The notes under the pieces are model-generated. The model ran no database searches. It saw only the letters and a list, made by a program, of their open reading frames with translations, and had not been told where the DNA came from. Made by a program: the position numbers and the translations under genes. From NCBI GenBank assembly GCA_019058275.1, contig JAHLVW010000062.1, positions 62,001 to 126,000 on the forward strand: 64,000 bases of DNA. The letters are read 5' to 3'. Numbering within the stretch: the first letter of the stretch is position 1; each line of letters begins with the position of its first letter. Origin of the DNA: Candidatus Heimdallarchaeota archaeon. GTDB taxonomy: Archaea; Asgardarchaeota; Heimdallarchaeia; JABLTI01. Below, in pieces: positions 50,870-58,629 of the stretch.

Positions 50870-51280
50870 TTAATCTGGTTTTTCCTTTAAGTGTTGTATT
50901 TTTTTTACTATTAGCTCTAAATCTTCATGATATTTAGGAATCTCCATAGCTAGTGCTTTTAATAGAAGTAATTTCTCTAATGATATAATCAAATAATTTT
51001 CTTTTACTATTGCATTTTGATTTAGATCAAAATAATTATGCCAGCGTATTGTCTTCCAAATCTCGAAATCATAGATACAGACACCTTTGTCTCCAAAAAT
51101 ATCTTTTAAATTATTAGGGTATTTTTTAGCTAATTGAACATAATCATCTTTTATAACAATAATATCATTATCATTTCCTGCTTTCCTTAAACCATAATAT
51201 TCCATTGCTTTTCCTCCAACTAGCAATGGTTTCTTGATGAATTTGTAGTTTAATATTTCAAGGTTTAATTCCATCATCAA
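50870..51280 (-). CDS. Minimal nucleotidyltransferase-fold protein
   Basis: The 136-residue product has KKPLLVGGKAMEYYGLRKAGNDNDIIV near residues 16-42. A GG turn followed by a helix and a D-x-D pair (DND) is the active-site plan of pol-beta-type nucleotidyltransferases such as those of the AbiEii/MNT group. The rest is helical (LIISLEKLLLLKALAMEIPKYHEDLELIVKKI), like the KALA...K-x-H-DxxD ending of such toxins and enzymes. It overlaps the upstream CSK-motif gene by 4 bases (ATGA), so it is translationally coupled to it. Its substrate is unknown; AMP- or CMP-transfer to protein or tRNA is typical for relatives. Confidence 0.6.
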   Translation of the reverse strand: MMMELNLEILNYKFIKKPLLVGGKAMEYYGLRKAGNDNDIIVIKDDYVQLAKKYPNNLKDIFGDKGVCIYDFEIWKTIRWHNYFDLNQNAIVKENYLIISLEKLLLLKALAMEIPKYHEDLELIVKKIQHLKEKPD

Positions 51281-51978
51281 TCCTCAGTTGATCTTAACAT
51301 ACCTATCATTTGCTTCAAATCATTTGGATTGTCAAGAATTTCTATTAATGCTTTTTCTGGGTCTTTTTGATTTTCTAGAAATCTTGTTGTTAACATTAAA
51401 AGATCTCCTTTAAAACCAATAACTCCATGAATAGGCATTCCACCTATGCTTGAAACTTCTTTTACAGCAATATGATCTGCAGGTAGTGTAATTACTTTAT
51501 CTGATGTCGATTCCTCAAATGCTATTGTTTTGCATGGAAGATTTTCATCCCAGTTACCTAAAGCTGTCAAATAGCTTTTACCAAGTGCTAAATATATGAA
51601 ATCAGGATTCTCTTTCTCGATAATTTCTTGATAATCATTAGGGATAGTTAGCATATTTGCACGGTTGATAAGCTCTTCTTTTCTCATTTCAGTGAAACTG
51701 CATTCATATGGTGGCATCATATCATTTTCATTAACGATACCAAATCCTGCAGATACAATATAGTATCCAACATCAAACATTTTTCTCAAATGTCTTACAG
51801 CAGCATTTACACTGATATTAAGTGAACCTCGATACATGTCTTTAGCTTTATGCTTTTCTGTAAAATTCGGTAGATAAGCTTTTCTCATTTCCTTGGAACT
51901 GATTTGTTGACATGTAGGTTGATTTGGATAGGAAACTGCTTTTCTCTTGCTACATGAAGCGAATACTAGTATTTTCAT
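51277..51978 (-). CDS. DUF6884-like CSK-motif protein
   Basis: The 233-residue protein starts MKILVFASCSKRKAVSYPNQP and continues KAKDMYRGSLNI, VGYYIVSAGFGIVNENDMMPPYECSF and PDFIYLALGKSYLTAL. The CSK-R-K start, A-x-D-M/L-Y, and the ISAGFGxV...PPYE segment are the pattern of DUF6884, related to YaaA-like and to the DUF5591 core at 11.5 kb. Family members are often encoded near DNA- or nucleotide-acting genes, but their reaction is not known. It lies between the SLOG-HTH gene (6 bases) and the NTase gene (overlap 4 bases), so the three form one operon. Confidence 0.6.
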   Translation of the reverse strand: MKILVFASCSKRKAVSYPNQPTCQQISSKEMRKAYLPNFTEKHKAKDMYRGSLNISVNAAVRHLRKMFDVGYYIVSAGFGIVNENDMMPPYECSFTEMRKEELINRANMLTIPNDYQEIIEKENPDFIYLALGKSYLTALGNWDENLPCKTIAFEESTSDKVITLPADHIAVKEVSSIGGMPIHGVIGFKGDLLMLTTRFLENQKDPEKALIEILDNPNDLKQMIGMLRSTED

Positions 51979-51984
51979 TTTTAT

Positions 51985-52851
51985 TTATACACCCGTTTCT
52001 TTATTATGCAGATCTAGCGTCGAGGTTACTAAATCTACTAGTTTCCTTGCAAAAGGATTATCCATATTAATACTAAATAAGTGCTCATTGGCAATAGTTC
52101 TTTTTACCTTTACTAATTCTTGTATATCTAATTCTTCCAAATAAGAGTTTACCATCATTAGAGGTATTTTCACTTCATTTGACAATTCTTGTGGAGAGAG
52201 TGTTTTCTTCGTAGCTAGTAAAGTAAAGATGGCTAGTCGATTTCTATTAGAGATGATTTCAAGTTTAGCTGGTTCCATTTTTACTTTATCATATACTTTT
52301 TTCTCTTTTTTCACTCGATCTAATGCAAATTGTTTTGCTCGTTCTAGTGCCTTTTCACTATTTTCTACAAGATAGACTAGTTGTAATGAACGCATTTTCT
52401 GAAATGTTGTTTCTAATGATGTAAAAACTTCAGATGAAACTCCACCAGCTTTTGAGTATATCACTACATGAATTCCTAAATCCACTGCAAGAGATATTTG
52501 TATCCTTGTTTCGTTTCCCCCACCAATTGCAATCAAACAGTCACAAGAATAGACAAATGACCAGCTATATTCACTTCCGATTATTGTTGTAGCAACTGTT
52601 ACATGAGAATCTTGATTCCCAACATCTTTGTAGTTTCCTGGAACAATATTAACATTTATTCCTCCAGCATCATTGACTCCTTTTGTAATAGCTTCTGCTA
52701 CACCTGTTGCTCCACTTACAAGAACTGCTATATTCAATGTTCTTCCTAAAGCAAAACCCAATTTGTATGAGAAATCCCAAGTATCCTTATCTTGTTCATT
52801 ATTCATATCAAGTGTTTTGCTGCCTACAACAGATATCTGAAGTTTTCTCAT
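51985..52851 (-). CDS. SLOG nucleotide-binding domain fused to an ArsR-like winged helix
   Basis: The 288-residue protein has an N-terminal Rossmann-like SLOG/LOG domain (ISVVGSKTLDMN..., VLVSGATGVAEAITKGVNDAGGINVNIVPGN, CDCLIAIGGGNETRIQISLAVDLGIHVVIY) to about residue 175. The VSGATGVAEA and GGGNETR motifs are the nucleotide-binding loops. The C-terminus is a winged helix (ISNRNRLAIFTLLATKKTLSPQELSNEVKIPLMMVNSYLEELDIQELVKVKRT). SLOG domains sense or process nucleotide-derived ligands, so this looks like a ligand-responsive repressor or activator. It heads the operon and is divergent from the HD gene, whose control it may share. Confidence 0.78.
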   Translation of the reverse strand: MRKLQISVVGSKTLDMNNEQDKDTWDFSYKLGFALGRTLNIAVLVSGATGVAEAITKGVNDAGGINVNIVPGNYKDVGNQDSHVTVATTIIGSEYSWSFVYSCDCLIAIGGGNETRIQISLAVDLGIHVVIYSKAGGVSSEVFTSLETTFQKMRSLQLVYLVENSEKALERAKQFALDRVKKEKKVYDKVKMEPAKLEIISNRNRLAIFTLLATKKTLSPQELSNEVKIPLMMVNSYLEELDIQELVKVKRTIANEHLFSINMDNPFARKLVDLVTSTLDLHNKETGV

Positions 52852-52997
52852 GGATAGTAGACAAGAAACAAAGTATTTGTTTTTTTCGATTGAGATAGTT
52901 TGCTATTCTAATTATGGATTTATAAGGACAATTGATTAATACTTGATGAATGTTAGTTTGTCTAACAAAATTAAAAACATAATTTACAGGGATTAAA

Positions 52998-54320
52998 ATG
53001 ATAGTTCGAGATCCTGTCCATGGTGACATTAAATTCACTGAAAATGAAGCTCAAGTTATTGATTGTCTAGAAGTTCAAAGACTACGTGGTGTCAAGCAAT
53101 TAGGTACAACCTACTTGGTCTATCCAGGAGCATTACACACAAGATTTGATCATAGCTTAGGAACAGCTTACTTGTCCAAAATTATCATACAAAACATCAG
53201 AAAGAATGGATTTGAGATCGATAATGAAACAGAAGAACTTGTTTCAATTGCAGGAATAATACATGACATTACACATGTGCCTTATGGTCATACCTTTGAA
53301 GATGAAAGAAAAATCTTTCAAAGACATGACAAAAGTGATAATTTTAAAAATATTCTAGCAAGTGGACAGATTGGTGATTTATTAAATCAATTGGGTTACG
53401 AAACTAAATTGCTAAAAATGCTAACCCAAAAAGAAGATCCTACAATAAAATCCCGGGAAGATCCCTGGATGGGACAGATAATTAATGATACTATCTGTTC
53501 AGATTTACTAGATTATATTAGAAGAGATTGTTATTACACAGGCATTAACAAGAATTATGATAATCGAGTATTCAGCTATTTCATTGTTGAAGATGGAAAA
53601 TTAGTTCTTAATTTTGTGAAAAACAAAATGGAACGATCTGATGCCAGATCTGAAGTTCTTCATCTTTTACGATTAAGGTTCTTCCTTACTGAAAGAGTTT
53701 ATTTCCATCATGCAAAACTATCCTCTGGAGCAATGATCTCAAAAGCTGTAGAATTAGCAGTAATAGCTGGTCAACTTACTCGAGAAGGGCTCTACAAGTT
53801 AAATGACTGGACGTTATTTAGATTCCTAATAGGTGAACCAGATCCAAAACCAGTTGATTCTCCAATTCGCAAACTGATAGAACGTGTTCAAAACAGACAA
53901 TTATTAAAACGTGCTTATGTCCTATCAAGCGCAACCTTAAGTTCTAGGAAGAGTCGTGAGGATTTCATTCAGAAATTTAATCCACCAACAAATGAAAGAG
54001 AACAAGTAGAAGATATGATTATTGATCGTCTAAAAAATATTACAAAAGATAAAACCATCAATAAAGCAGATGTCATTATTCATTGTTTAAGCTCATCTTC
54101 CCTGAAGGAAGCAGAGGTTTTAATCAAAAACAAAGAGAGAAAAATTGTTCAACTTAATGTACGTCCCCATCCATCAGCTGATATTAAGGTTATTGAGGAT
54201 GCTTATGAAGATTTATGGCGTATGTATGTTTTTGCTAATCCTAAATATGCTAAAGAAGTAGGAAAAATATGTGAAGAAACCTTCGGACGAGATAATGAAT
54301 ATTCACCCAAAAAAATGTAG
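52998..54320 (+). CDS. HD-superfamily phosphohydrolase (SAMHD1/dGTPase-like)
   Basis: The 440-residue protein starts IVRDPVHGDIKFTENEAQVIDCLEVQRLRGVKQLGTTYLVYPGALHTRFDHSLGTAYL, the standard opening of the YdhJ/SAMHD1-like HD family. Metal ligands are H52, H89 and D90 in IAGIIHDITHVPYGHTFEDE, and an Asp in CSDLLDYIRRDCYYTG near 173. Members remove triphosphate from dNTPs or hydrolyse nucleotide signals. The C-terminal 150 residues (REDFIQKFNPPTNEREQVEDMIIDRL) are family-specific. It is divergent from the SLOG-HTH operon with a 146-base shared upstream region, and its stop faces ftr. Confidence 0.85.
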   Translation: MIVRDPVHGDIKFTENEAQVIDCLEVQRLRGVKQLGTTYLVYPGALHTRFDHSLGTAYLSKIIIQNIRKNGFEIDNETEELVSIAGIIHDITHVPYGHTFEDERKIFQRHDKSDNFKNILASGQIGDLLNQLGYETKLLKMLTQKEDPTIKSREDPWMGQIINDTICSDLLDYIRRDCYYTGINKNYDNRVFSYFIVEDGKLVLNFVKNKMERSDARSEVLHLLRLRFFLTERVYFHHAKLSSGAMISKAVELAVIAGQLTREGLYKLNDWTLFRFLIGEPDPKPVDSPIRKLIERVQNRQLLKRAYVLSSATLSSRKSREDFIQKFNPPTNEREQVEDMIIDRLKNITKDKTINKADVIIHCLSSSSLKEAEVLIKNKERKIVQLNVRPHPSADIKVIEDAYEDLWRMYVFANPKYAKEVGKICEETFGRDNEYSPKKM

Positions 54321-54335
54321 TTTAGTTATTGAATG

Positions 54336-55274
54336 CTACTTGTCTATCTTTCTGTCAATATCATTGTAGAGATCATTAAGGTGTATTTTGTATTTACCTA
54401 AATTTCCACCAAAATTACCTGCAGATATTTTCAGAACACCTTTAGATTTTACACCTACTTTTATTGCTAAACTCATAGCTTGTTTGACATCAACCATTGT
54501 TAGACCATTAATAACAATTTCAGGAATGCTAACAACACCCTCAGGAACAAGGCTCTCATCAATTTCCGTTCGCAAAGATGGACAGTATTGATGATTAGTT
54601 GTAGGTCCAATTTCAGGATGAGGTTGTCCTTTATAGACAGTTTTCGATCCTGCAGAGCAGATAGCGAAAGGAGTAACGATATTTTCTACATGTATTAAAG
54701 TATCAACTATTTTCTTACCAACTTTTAGGGCATTTTTCTCAGAATCGCACATCAACCAGATATTTCCACCAGATATGCCTGTTGTGTAACCAACATGACG
54801 TTCTATAAACCAATCACCCATCATTAAAGGGATTTTTATCATCTTACGATCAAATAATTCAACATCAGATTGGTAAACATCACCACAATAACCGACATTT
54901 TCCATTAAATCAAACTTGTCTTTAGATTCCAAGGCATTAAACACAGTTGTTGTGGGGATTACTAAAATACCTTGTCTAATTCTCAAACCAAGTTCTTTGT
55001 AGAATTTCTTCAAACTTTTCTCAGGATTTTCTGGATTCCACTCACCCCAAATCTGAGCAATAAAACCTGGGTTTTTATCGGGTGTTTTATCTCCTTGCAA
55101 CCATCGTTCTAAGCCTGCTTCTGTACGTCCTACAACTATTGATGGTAGTGCAGTACTTTGTGCTACTGTATAGTGCATAAGCTCTTCATCGCGAAGTGTT
55201 ACTAACAATCGAGTAACTATTCCTTCAAAAGCTTCGCAGTAAGTGTCTTCTATTTCTACTCCTTCAAGCATCAT
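54336..55274 (-). CDS. ftr: Formylmethanofuran:tetrahydromethanopterin formyltransferase
   Basis: Ftr moves a formyl group between methanofuran and H4MPT, an early step of the archaeal C1 (methyl-branch Wood-Ljungdahl or methanogenesis) route. The 312-residue protein has the family start GVEIEDTYCEAFEGIVTRLLVT, then STALPSIVVGRTEAGLERWL, IPTTTVFNAL, MGDWFIERHVGYTTGISGGNIWLMC and NHQYCPSLRT, and ends KSKGVLKISAGNFGGNLGKYKIHLNDL. Length is normal (about 300). It lies alone, convergent with the HD gene; the next pathway member in this window is mtd at 2 kb. No mcr genes are present here, so the direction is open. Confidence 0.95.
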   Translation of the reverse strand: MMLEGVEIEDTYCEAFEGIVTRLLVTLRDEELMHYTVAQSTALPSIVVGRTEAGLERWLQGDKTPDKNPGFIAQIWGEWNPENPEKSLKKFYKELGLRIRQGILVIPTTTVFNALESKDKFDLMENVGYCGDVYQSDVELFDRKMIKIPLMMGDWFIERHVGYTTGISGGNIWLMCDSEKNALKVGKKIVDTLIHVENIVTPFAICSAGSKTVYKGQPHPEIGPTTNHQYCPSLRTEIDESLVPEGVVSIPEIVINGLTMVDVKQAMSLAIKVGVKSKGVLKISAGNFGGNLGKYKIHLNDLYNDIDRKIDK

Positions 55275-55368
55275 GAGATGAAACCTTCACTATTTATCCA
55301 TGTGCAATAATGTCATTGAAAAAGATTTTGCTGGTAAAAAATGTTGATTGGTAAAATGAATTTAATTT

Positions 55369-55680
55369 CTAGTTTGTTTTTGGTTTTAGTAATCCAATAA
55401 ATTCTGCTTCCTCAGCTATATTATCGACTGTTATTGGATCATATTTCTCAATTAAATGAATGGAATTTGTTCCATAGATTAAATTATCTCGAGCATTATG
55501 AAACATTGCTTTAGTATCTTCCAGATCCTTCTCTTCAACTAAAGTGTCTTTTGGTAAACCAACGCATAGTAACGGTATCTCTGGTTGAAGTACACATTCA
55601 GCTGTTCCCAATTTTTTTAATGTTAAATTATACTGCTTATGTATTTTTTTAGCACCATCTCTCTTGAGGAATTTAAACAA
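55369..55680 (-). CDS. Alpha/beta hydrolase, C-terminal part after in-frame TGA
   Basis: The 103 residues contain PEIPLLCVGLPKDTLVEEKDLEDTKAMFHNARDNLIYGTNSIHLIEKYDPITVDNIAEEAEFIGLL. That is the end of an alpha/beta hydrolase: strand, KDTLV (acidic triad residue), and SIHLIE (catalytic His). It lies in exactly the same frame as the ORF ending at 55711, with one TGA and 10 open codons (RKKTFDTYFV) between. The TTG at 55680 is therefore probably internal. Read through, the two give a 256-residue hydrolase of normal size. Confidence 0.6.
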   Translation of the reverse strand: MFKFLKRDGAKKIHKQYNLTLKKLGTAECVLQPEIPLLCVGLPKDTLVEEKDLEDTKAMFHNARDNLIYGTNSIHLIEKYDPITVDNIAEEAEFIGLLKPKTN

Positions 55681-55710
55681 TACAAAATAAGTGTCAAATG
55701 TCTTCTTACG

Positions 55711-56139
55711 TCAAATAAACATTGTTATTGGAAATGCTAAGACTAAGAGGAAAGCAAAAATCCATAAGAAGAACCATGGAAAGCTCATCATAAATTTCAA
55801 ACCAGCATCCTCTTTAATTCTCTTTGATGAACCAATGAGTACGACCTCTTGTAAACCAGGTACCTTTTCTCTATTCATCAATTCAATAATTAAACTGCCA
55901 CCTAAACTATGACCACACAAAACAAAAGGTTCCTTTTTTGGCAAATTAGCTTTAAGTTTAACTAAATGAGAATCACTATCAGTACATGTTTCATCCCATC
56001 TAATTACCTCTACATTATCTTCACCAAATCTCTTGAGATAATCAGGATATTCTCTTCCAGAACCACCAAATCCAGTTGCAATTATAACTCTAGAATCACA
56101 TTTAAGTAGTACATGTTCTTTTCCAGCTTCTTTTCCCAA
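55711..56139 (-). CDS. Alpha/beta hydrolase, N-terminal part ending at in-frame TGA
   Basis: The 142 residues begin VIIATGFGGSGREYPDYLKRFG (oxyanion-loop side) and contain PFVLCGHSLGGSLIIELMN, the nucleophile elbow with the catalytic Ser in GHSLGGS. A cap-like hydrophobic stretch follows (LKFMMSFPWFFLWIFAFLLVLAFPITMFI), then TGA at 55711-55713. The acid and histidine of the triad are absent here but present in the next same-frame ORF. TTG at 56139 follows AGGAAG. Replacing TGA by TGG would give FIWRKKTF, a plausible end of a membrane-facing helix. It is downstream of, and on the same strand as, the GT2 gene. Confidence 0.6.
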   Translation of the reverse strand: MGKEAGKEHVLLKCDSRVIIATGFGGSGREYPDYLKRFGEDNVEVIRWDETCTDSDSHLVKLKANLPKKEPFVLCGHSLGGSLIIELMNREKVPGLQEVVLIGSSKRIKEDAGLKFMMSFPWFFLWIFAFLLVLAFPITMFI

Positions 56140-56215
56140 ATTCTCTTCCTCATATGGTTAGTTTAAGTTATAAATTCATATAATTGATACTGGTTTTGCT
56201 TTTATGATTTCATTA

Positions 56216-57523
56216 TCATCTTTTGTTTTTTGGTTTTCTTCGCATGTTGTATTTTCTCGCCATTTGCATAGAGTTGATCATTGGTTCAATTTCAACATCT
56301 GTTTCTAATTGGCCAAGCATATTATCATCAATAAATAACGGATTTTCTGCATACATTGTACCTGCAAATAAATCTGGAGTATACTCTCTTCCTCTCCATG
56401 TTATCTTCTTTTTTATCACAAGTTCTAAAGCAGAAACACCAAGTAATATGCAAAAAAATACGAATACGATTGGATAAAACGTATATGTAACCCACTGATG
56501 TGCTCCTTTTTTATTCCAATAGATGAAAACAGACAAACCACATAGAACATAGGCTATCGAAGTTACAAGTATATATGGCCAAGTTGCATAGTTTGCTGCT
56601 AAACCTACAGCAACTGGTGCAAGCATACCCCAAAGGTACCAAAGTAATGCTCCAGTAATATTTCGTGGATGAGTCAATTTTGTACCTGGAAACAAGCATT
56701 TCTTCCAACCATTCCAACATTGTTTTGGAGAATCTGGATACATTCTTGTGTACACAAATTTTGTACCATCTATGAAGAATAATCGTTTTAATTTTGTTTT
56801 AACAACCCTTGCTAAGGCAAGATCCTCAACAATAGAACCCTTTAAAAATTCATGACCACCAAATGCTTCATAATCTTTACGTTTAAATAACATGTATTGA
56901 CCTGAAGCAGTATAGCTTTTGGGTTTATTTGGATTGTTAACGCTGTTTTTACCACCATATGTTAAATTTGAAGCAAAATAAAATACCGGATTGATACTTT
57001 CCCACCAGCTTTTGATACGCTGGAAAGGAAATACACTTACTAATGCTGCATTTCTTTCCAATGCAACTTTCATGAAATGTTTTAATGAATCTGGTGTATG
57101 TTCTGTATCTGCATCTGCAAAAAGCAAATAGTCTCCTTTTGCTTGCTGATATCCTAGATGGCAACCATAGTTCTTACCAATCCAGCCTTGAGGTAAGGTT
57201 TCATCTACAATTACTTTATCAATAAATGACTTAGCCATCTCTATAGTTCTATCACTTGATCCTCCATCTGAGACAATTATTTCAAATTTAGAGTAATTAA
57301 GCTCTTTCAATGACTGTAAACAAACAGCGATATTATTCTCCTCATTGTAAGTAGGAACAATGATACTTACAAATGGTTGTTCAAAATCATCATCTAGTGG
57401 AGTTCTAGGTAAGATGCCCTTTCTACCACTAATAGTTAGAAAAAAATAGAATAATGAAAAAAATACTAGCACAGCATATATGCTGCCAGCTATAATTAGG
57501 AATAGTGTGATTACTGATGCCAT
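56216..57523 (-). CDS. GT2-family glycosyltransferase, CrtQ/HpnB-like membrane protein
   Basis: The 435-residue protein has an N-terminal helix (ITLFLIIAGSIYAVLVFFSLFYFFL), a GT-A catalytic domain (FVSIIVPTYNEENNIAVCLQSLKEL, EIIVSDGGSSDRTIEMAKSF, DYLLFADADTEHTPDSL with the DxD metal motif, GSIVEDLALARVVK), and three C-terminal helices starting NITGALLWYLWGMLAPVAVGLA. This plan matches carotenoid/hopanoid-associated glycosyltransferases that glycosylate polyprenyl acids or lipids. Acceptor and donor are unknown; a lipid or carotenoid acceptor would fit the CrtI-like gene at 21.8 kb. It is divergent from the 57816 gene across a palindrome-bearing promoter region. Confidence 0.8.
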   Translation of the reverse strand: MASVITLFLIIAGSIYAVLVFFSLFYFFLTISGRKGILPRTPLDDDFEQPFVSIIVPTYNEENNIAVCLQSLKELNYSKFEIIVSDGGSSDRTIEMAKSFIDKVIVDETLPQGWIGKNYGCHLGYQQAKGDYLLFADADTEHTPDSLKHFMKVALERNAALVSVFPFQRIKSWWESINPVFYFASNLTYGGKNSVNNPNKPKSYTASGQYMLFKRKDYEAFGGHEFLKGSIVEDLALARVVKTKLKRLFFIDGTKFVYTRMYPDSPKQCWNGWKKCLFPGTKLTHPRNITGALLWYLWGMLAPVAVGLAANYATWPYILVTSIAYVLCGLSVFIYWNKKGAHQWVTYTFYPIVFVFFCILLGVSALELVIKKKITWRGREYTPDLFAGTMYAENPLFIDDNMLGQLETDVEIEPMINSMQMARKYNMRRKPKNKR

Positions 57524-57659
57524 ATTATCGAATCTCCTGATTACAATATGCTAGATTTACCTTCTGCATACTTTTACTGATAAACTTCCTTTATTCTGTT
57601 TAATACCAAACCTATGCCCTTGAAGTTTATCACATTGTTGAATCTCTAAGAGTTTACTT

Positions 57660-57678
57660 AAGCAATTAGCAATTGCTT
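57660..57678. promoter_or_regulatory. Palindromic operator-like site beside a TATA-like box
   Basis: AAGCAATT-agc-AATTGCTT is a perfect 8-bp dyad in the 292-base gap between divergent genes, followed by ATTTATAATTTTT. Symmetry next to a TATA-like element suggests a repressor site. Confidence 0.4.
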
Positions 57679-57815
57679 ATTTATAATTTTTCAGTAATTA
57701 GATTCTTTGAGTAGATGTATTATTTTATGTTTATAAAATATTCTGAATAAAATTTCTTTATGATTAGAATTATAAAGAGAGGATTATAATTAGTTCAAAA
57801 GAGGAAGTATATGTT

Positions 57816-58514
57816 ATGTTTTCATTTGGTTTAAACTCAAGAAAGTGGATAAAATCTGCACAAAAAACTGAAAAGCAAACCAAAAACTATTCAAAAGTTG
57901 CTTATGATACTTGGACGAATGTAATTAATCACTATGATGTTGATATCAAGATTTTTCTTGAAGAAATTGCTGAAAAGAGAGCAGAATATGAGAACTCATT
58001 GGTTTTTATGGAAATGCTTGCCTTCATGAAAAGGTTGGCTAATGTTCAAAATCTAGCTGTTTGGGGATTCTATCACTCAGCACTATTAGAATTACGATTT
58101 CTTTTGGAAACAACTACTTTAGCCTTTTATTTAGATCATCAATTACCAAATACCGATACTGCTGAAAAGTTGAAATTAATGCAGAAGCACAAAGGTGAGC
58201 TTTGGGGTACGAGATTAAGAAGACGAGCATATATGTATGACAAGCCATTTGGTGAAGAAGTTGAAAAAGTTGTTCAAGCTATAAATAATTCCATAGATGA
58301 ATACATGGTAGATAAAACAGTTGAAATGTGGGAAGAATCCAGTTTACCATTTAGTGAAAATGACTTTAATGAATGTGTTTTTCATACGAAAAATGCAACT
58401 GCATTGATAATTAGGCATTTTACAAAAACATTATTCAATTTCAAATATAATGGTGAATTGATAGTTACTTACAAGGATGAAACTCAAACTGAAACAAAGC
58501 AATTGGAAGAATAG
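57816..58514 (+). CDS. Helical protein of unknown function
   Basis: The 232-residue product is soluble and all-helical: VYDTWTNVINHYDVD-like start (AYDTWTNVINHYDVDIKIFLEEIAEKRAEYENSL), then NLAVWGFYHSALLELRFLLETTTLAFYLDHQLP, and a charged middle with WGTRLRRRAYMYDK. The block ALLELRFLLE...LAFYL is loosely like DUF5677-type proteins with conserved Arg and Glu, but I would not assign it. It precedes the MBL-rhodanese gene by about 115 bases on the same strand. Start ATG has GAGGAAG upstream. Confidence 0.5.
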   Translation: MFSFGLNSRKWIKSAQKTEKQTKNYSKVAYDTWTNVINHYDVDIKIFLEEIAEKRAEYENSLVFMEMLAFMKRLANVQNLAVWGFYHSALLELRFLLETTTLAFYLDHQLPNTDTAEKLKLMQKHKGELWGTRLRRRAYMYDKPFGEEVEKVVQAINNSIDEYMVDKTVEMWEESSLPFSENDFNECVFHTKNATALIIRHFTKTLFNFKYNGELIVTYKDETQTETKQLEE

Positions 58515-58629
58515 AAATCTAATTACATTTTGTAAAATTATGAAAAATCCTCGAATTTTTCTGACTTTTTAATTGAAAAAAAATTTAAACTACAAATTAA
58601 TAGAATTGAAGAAAGGGTGTAATAGAAAA

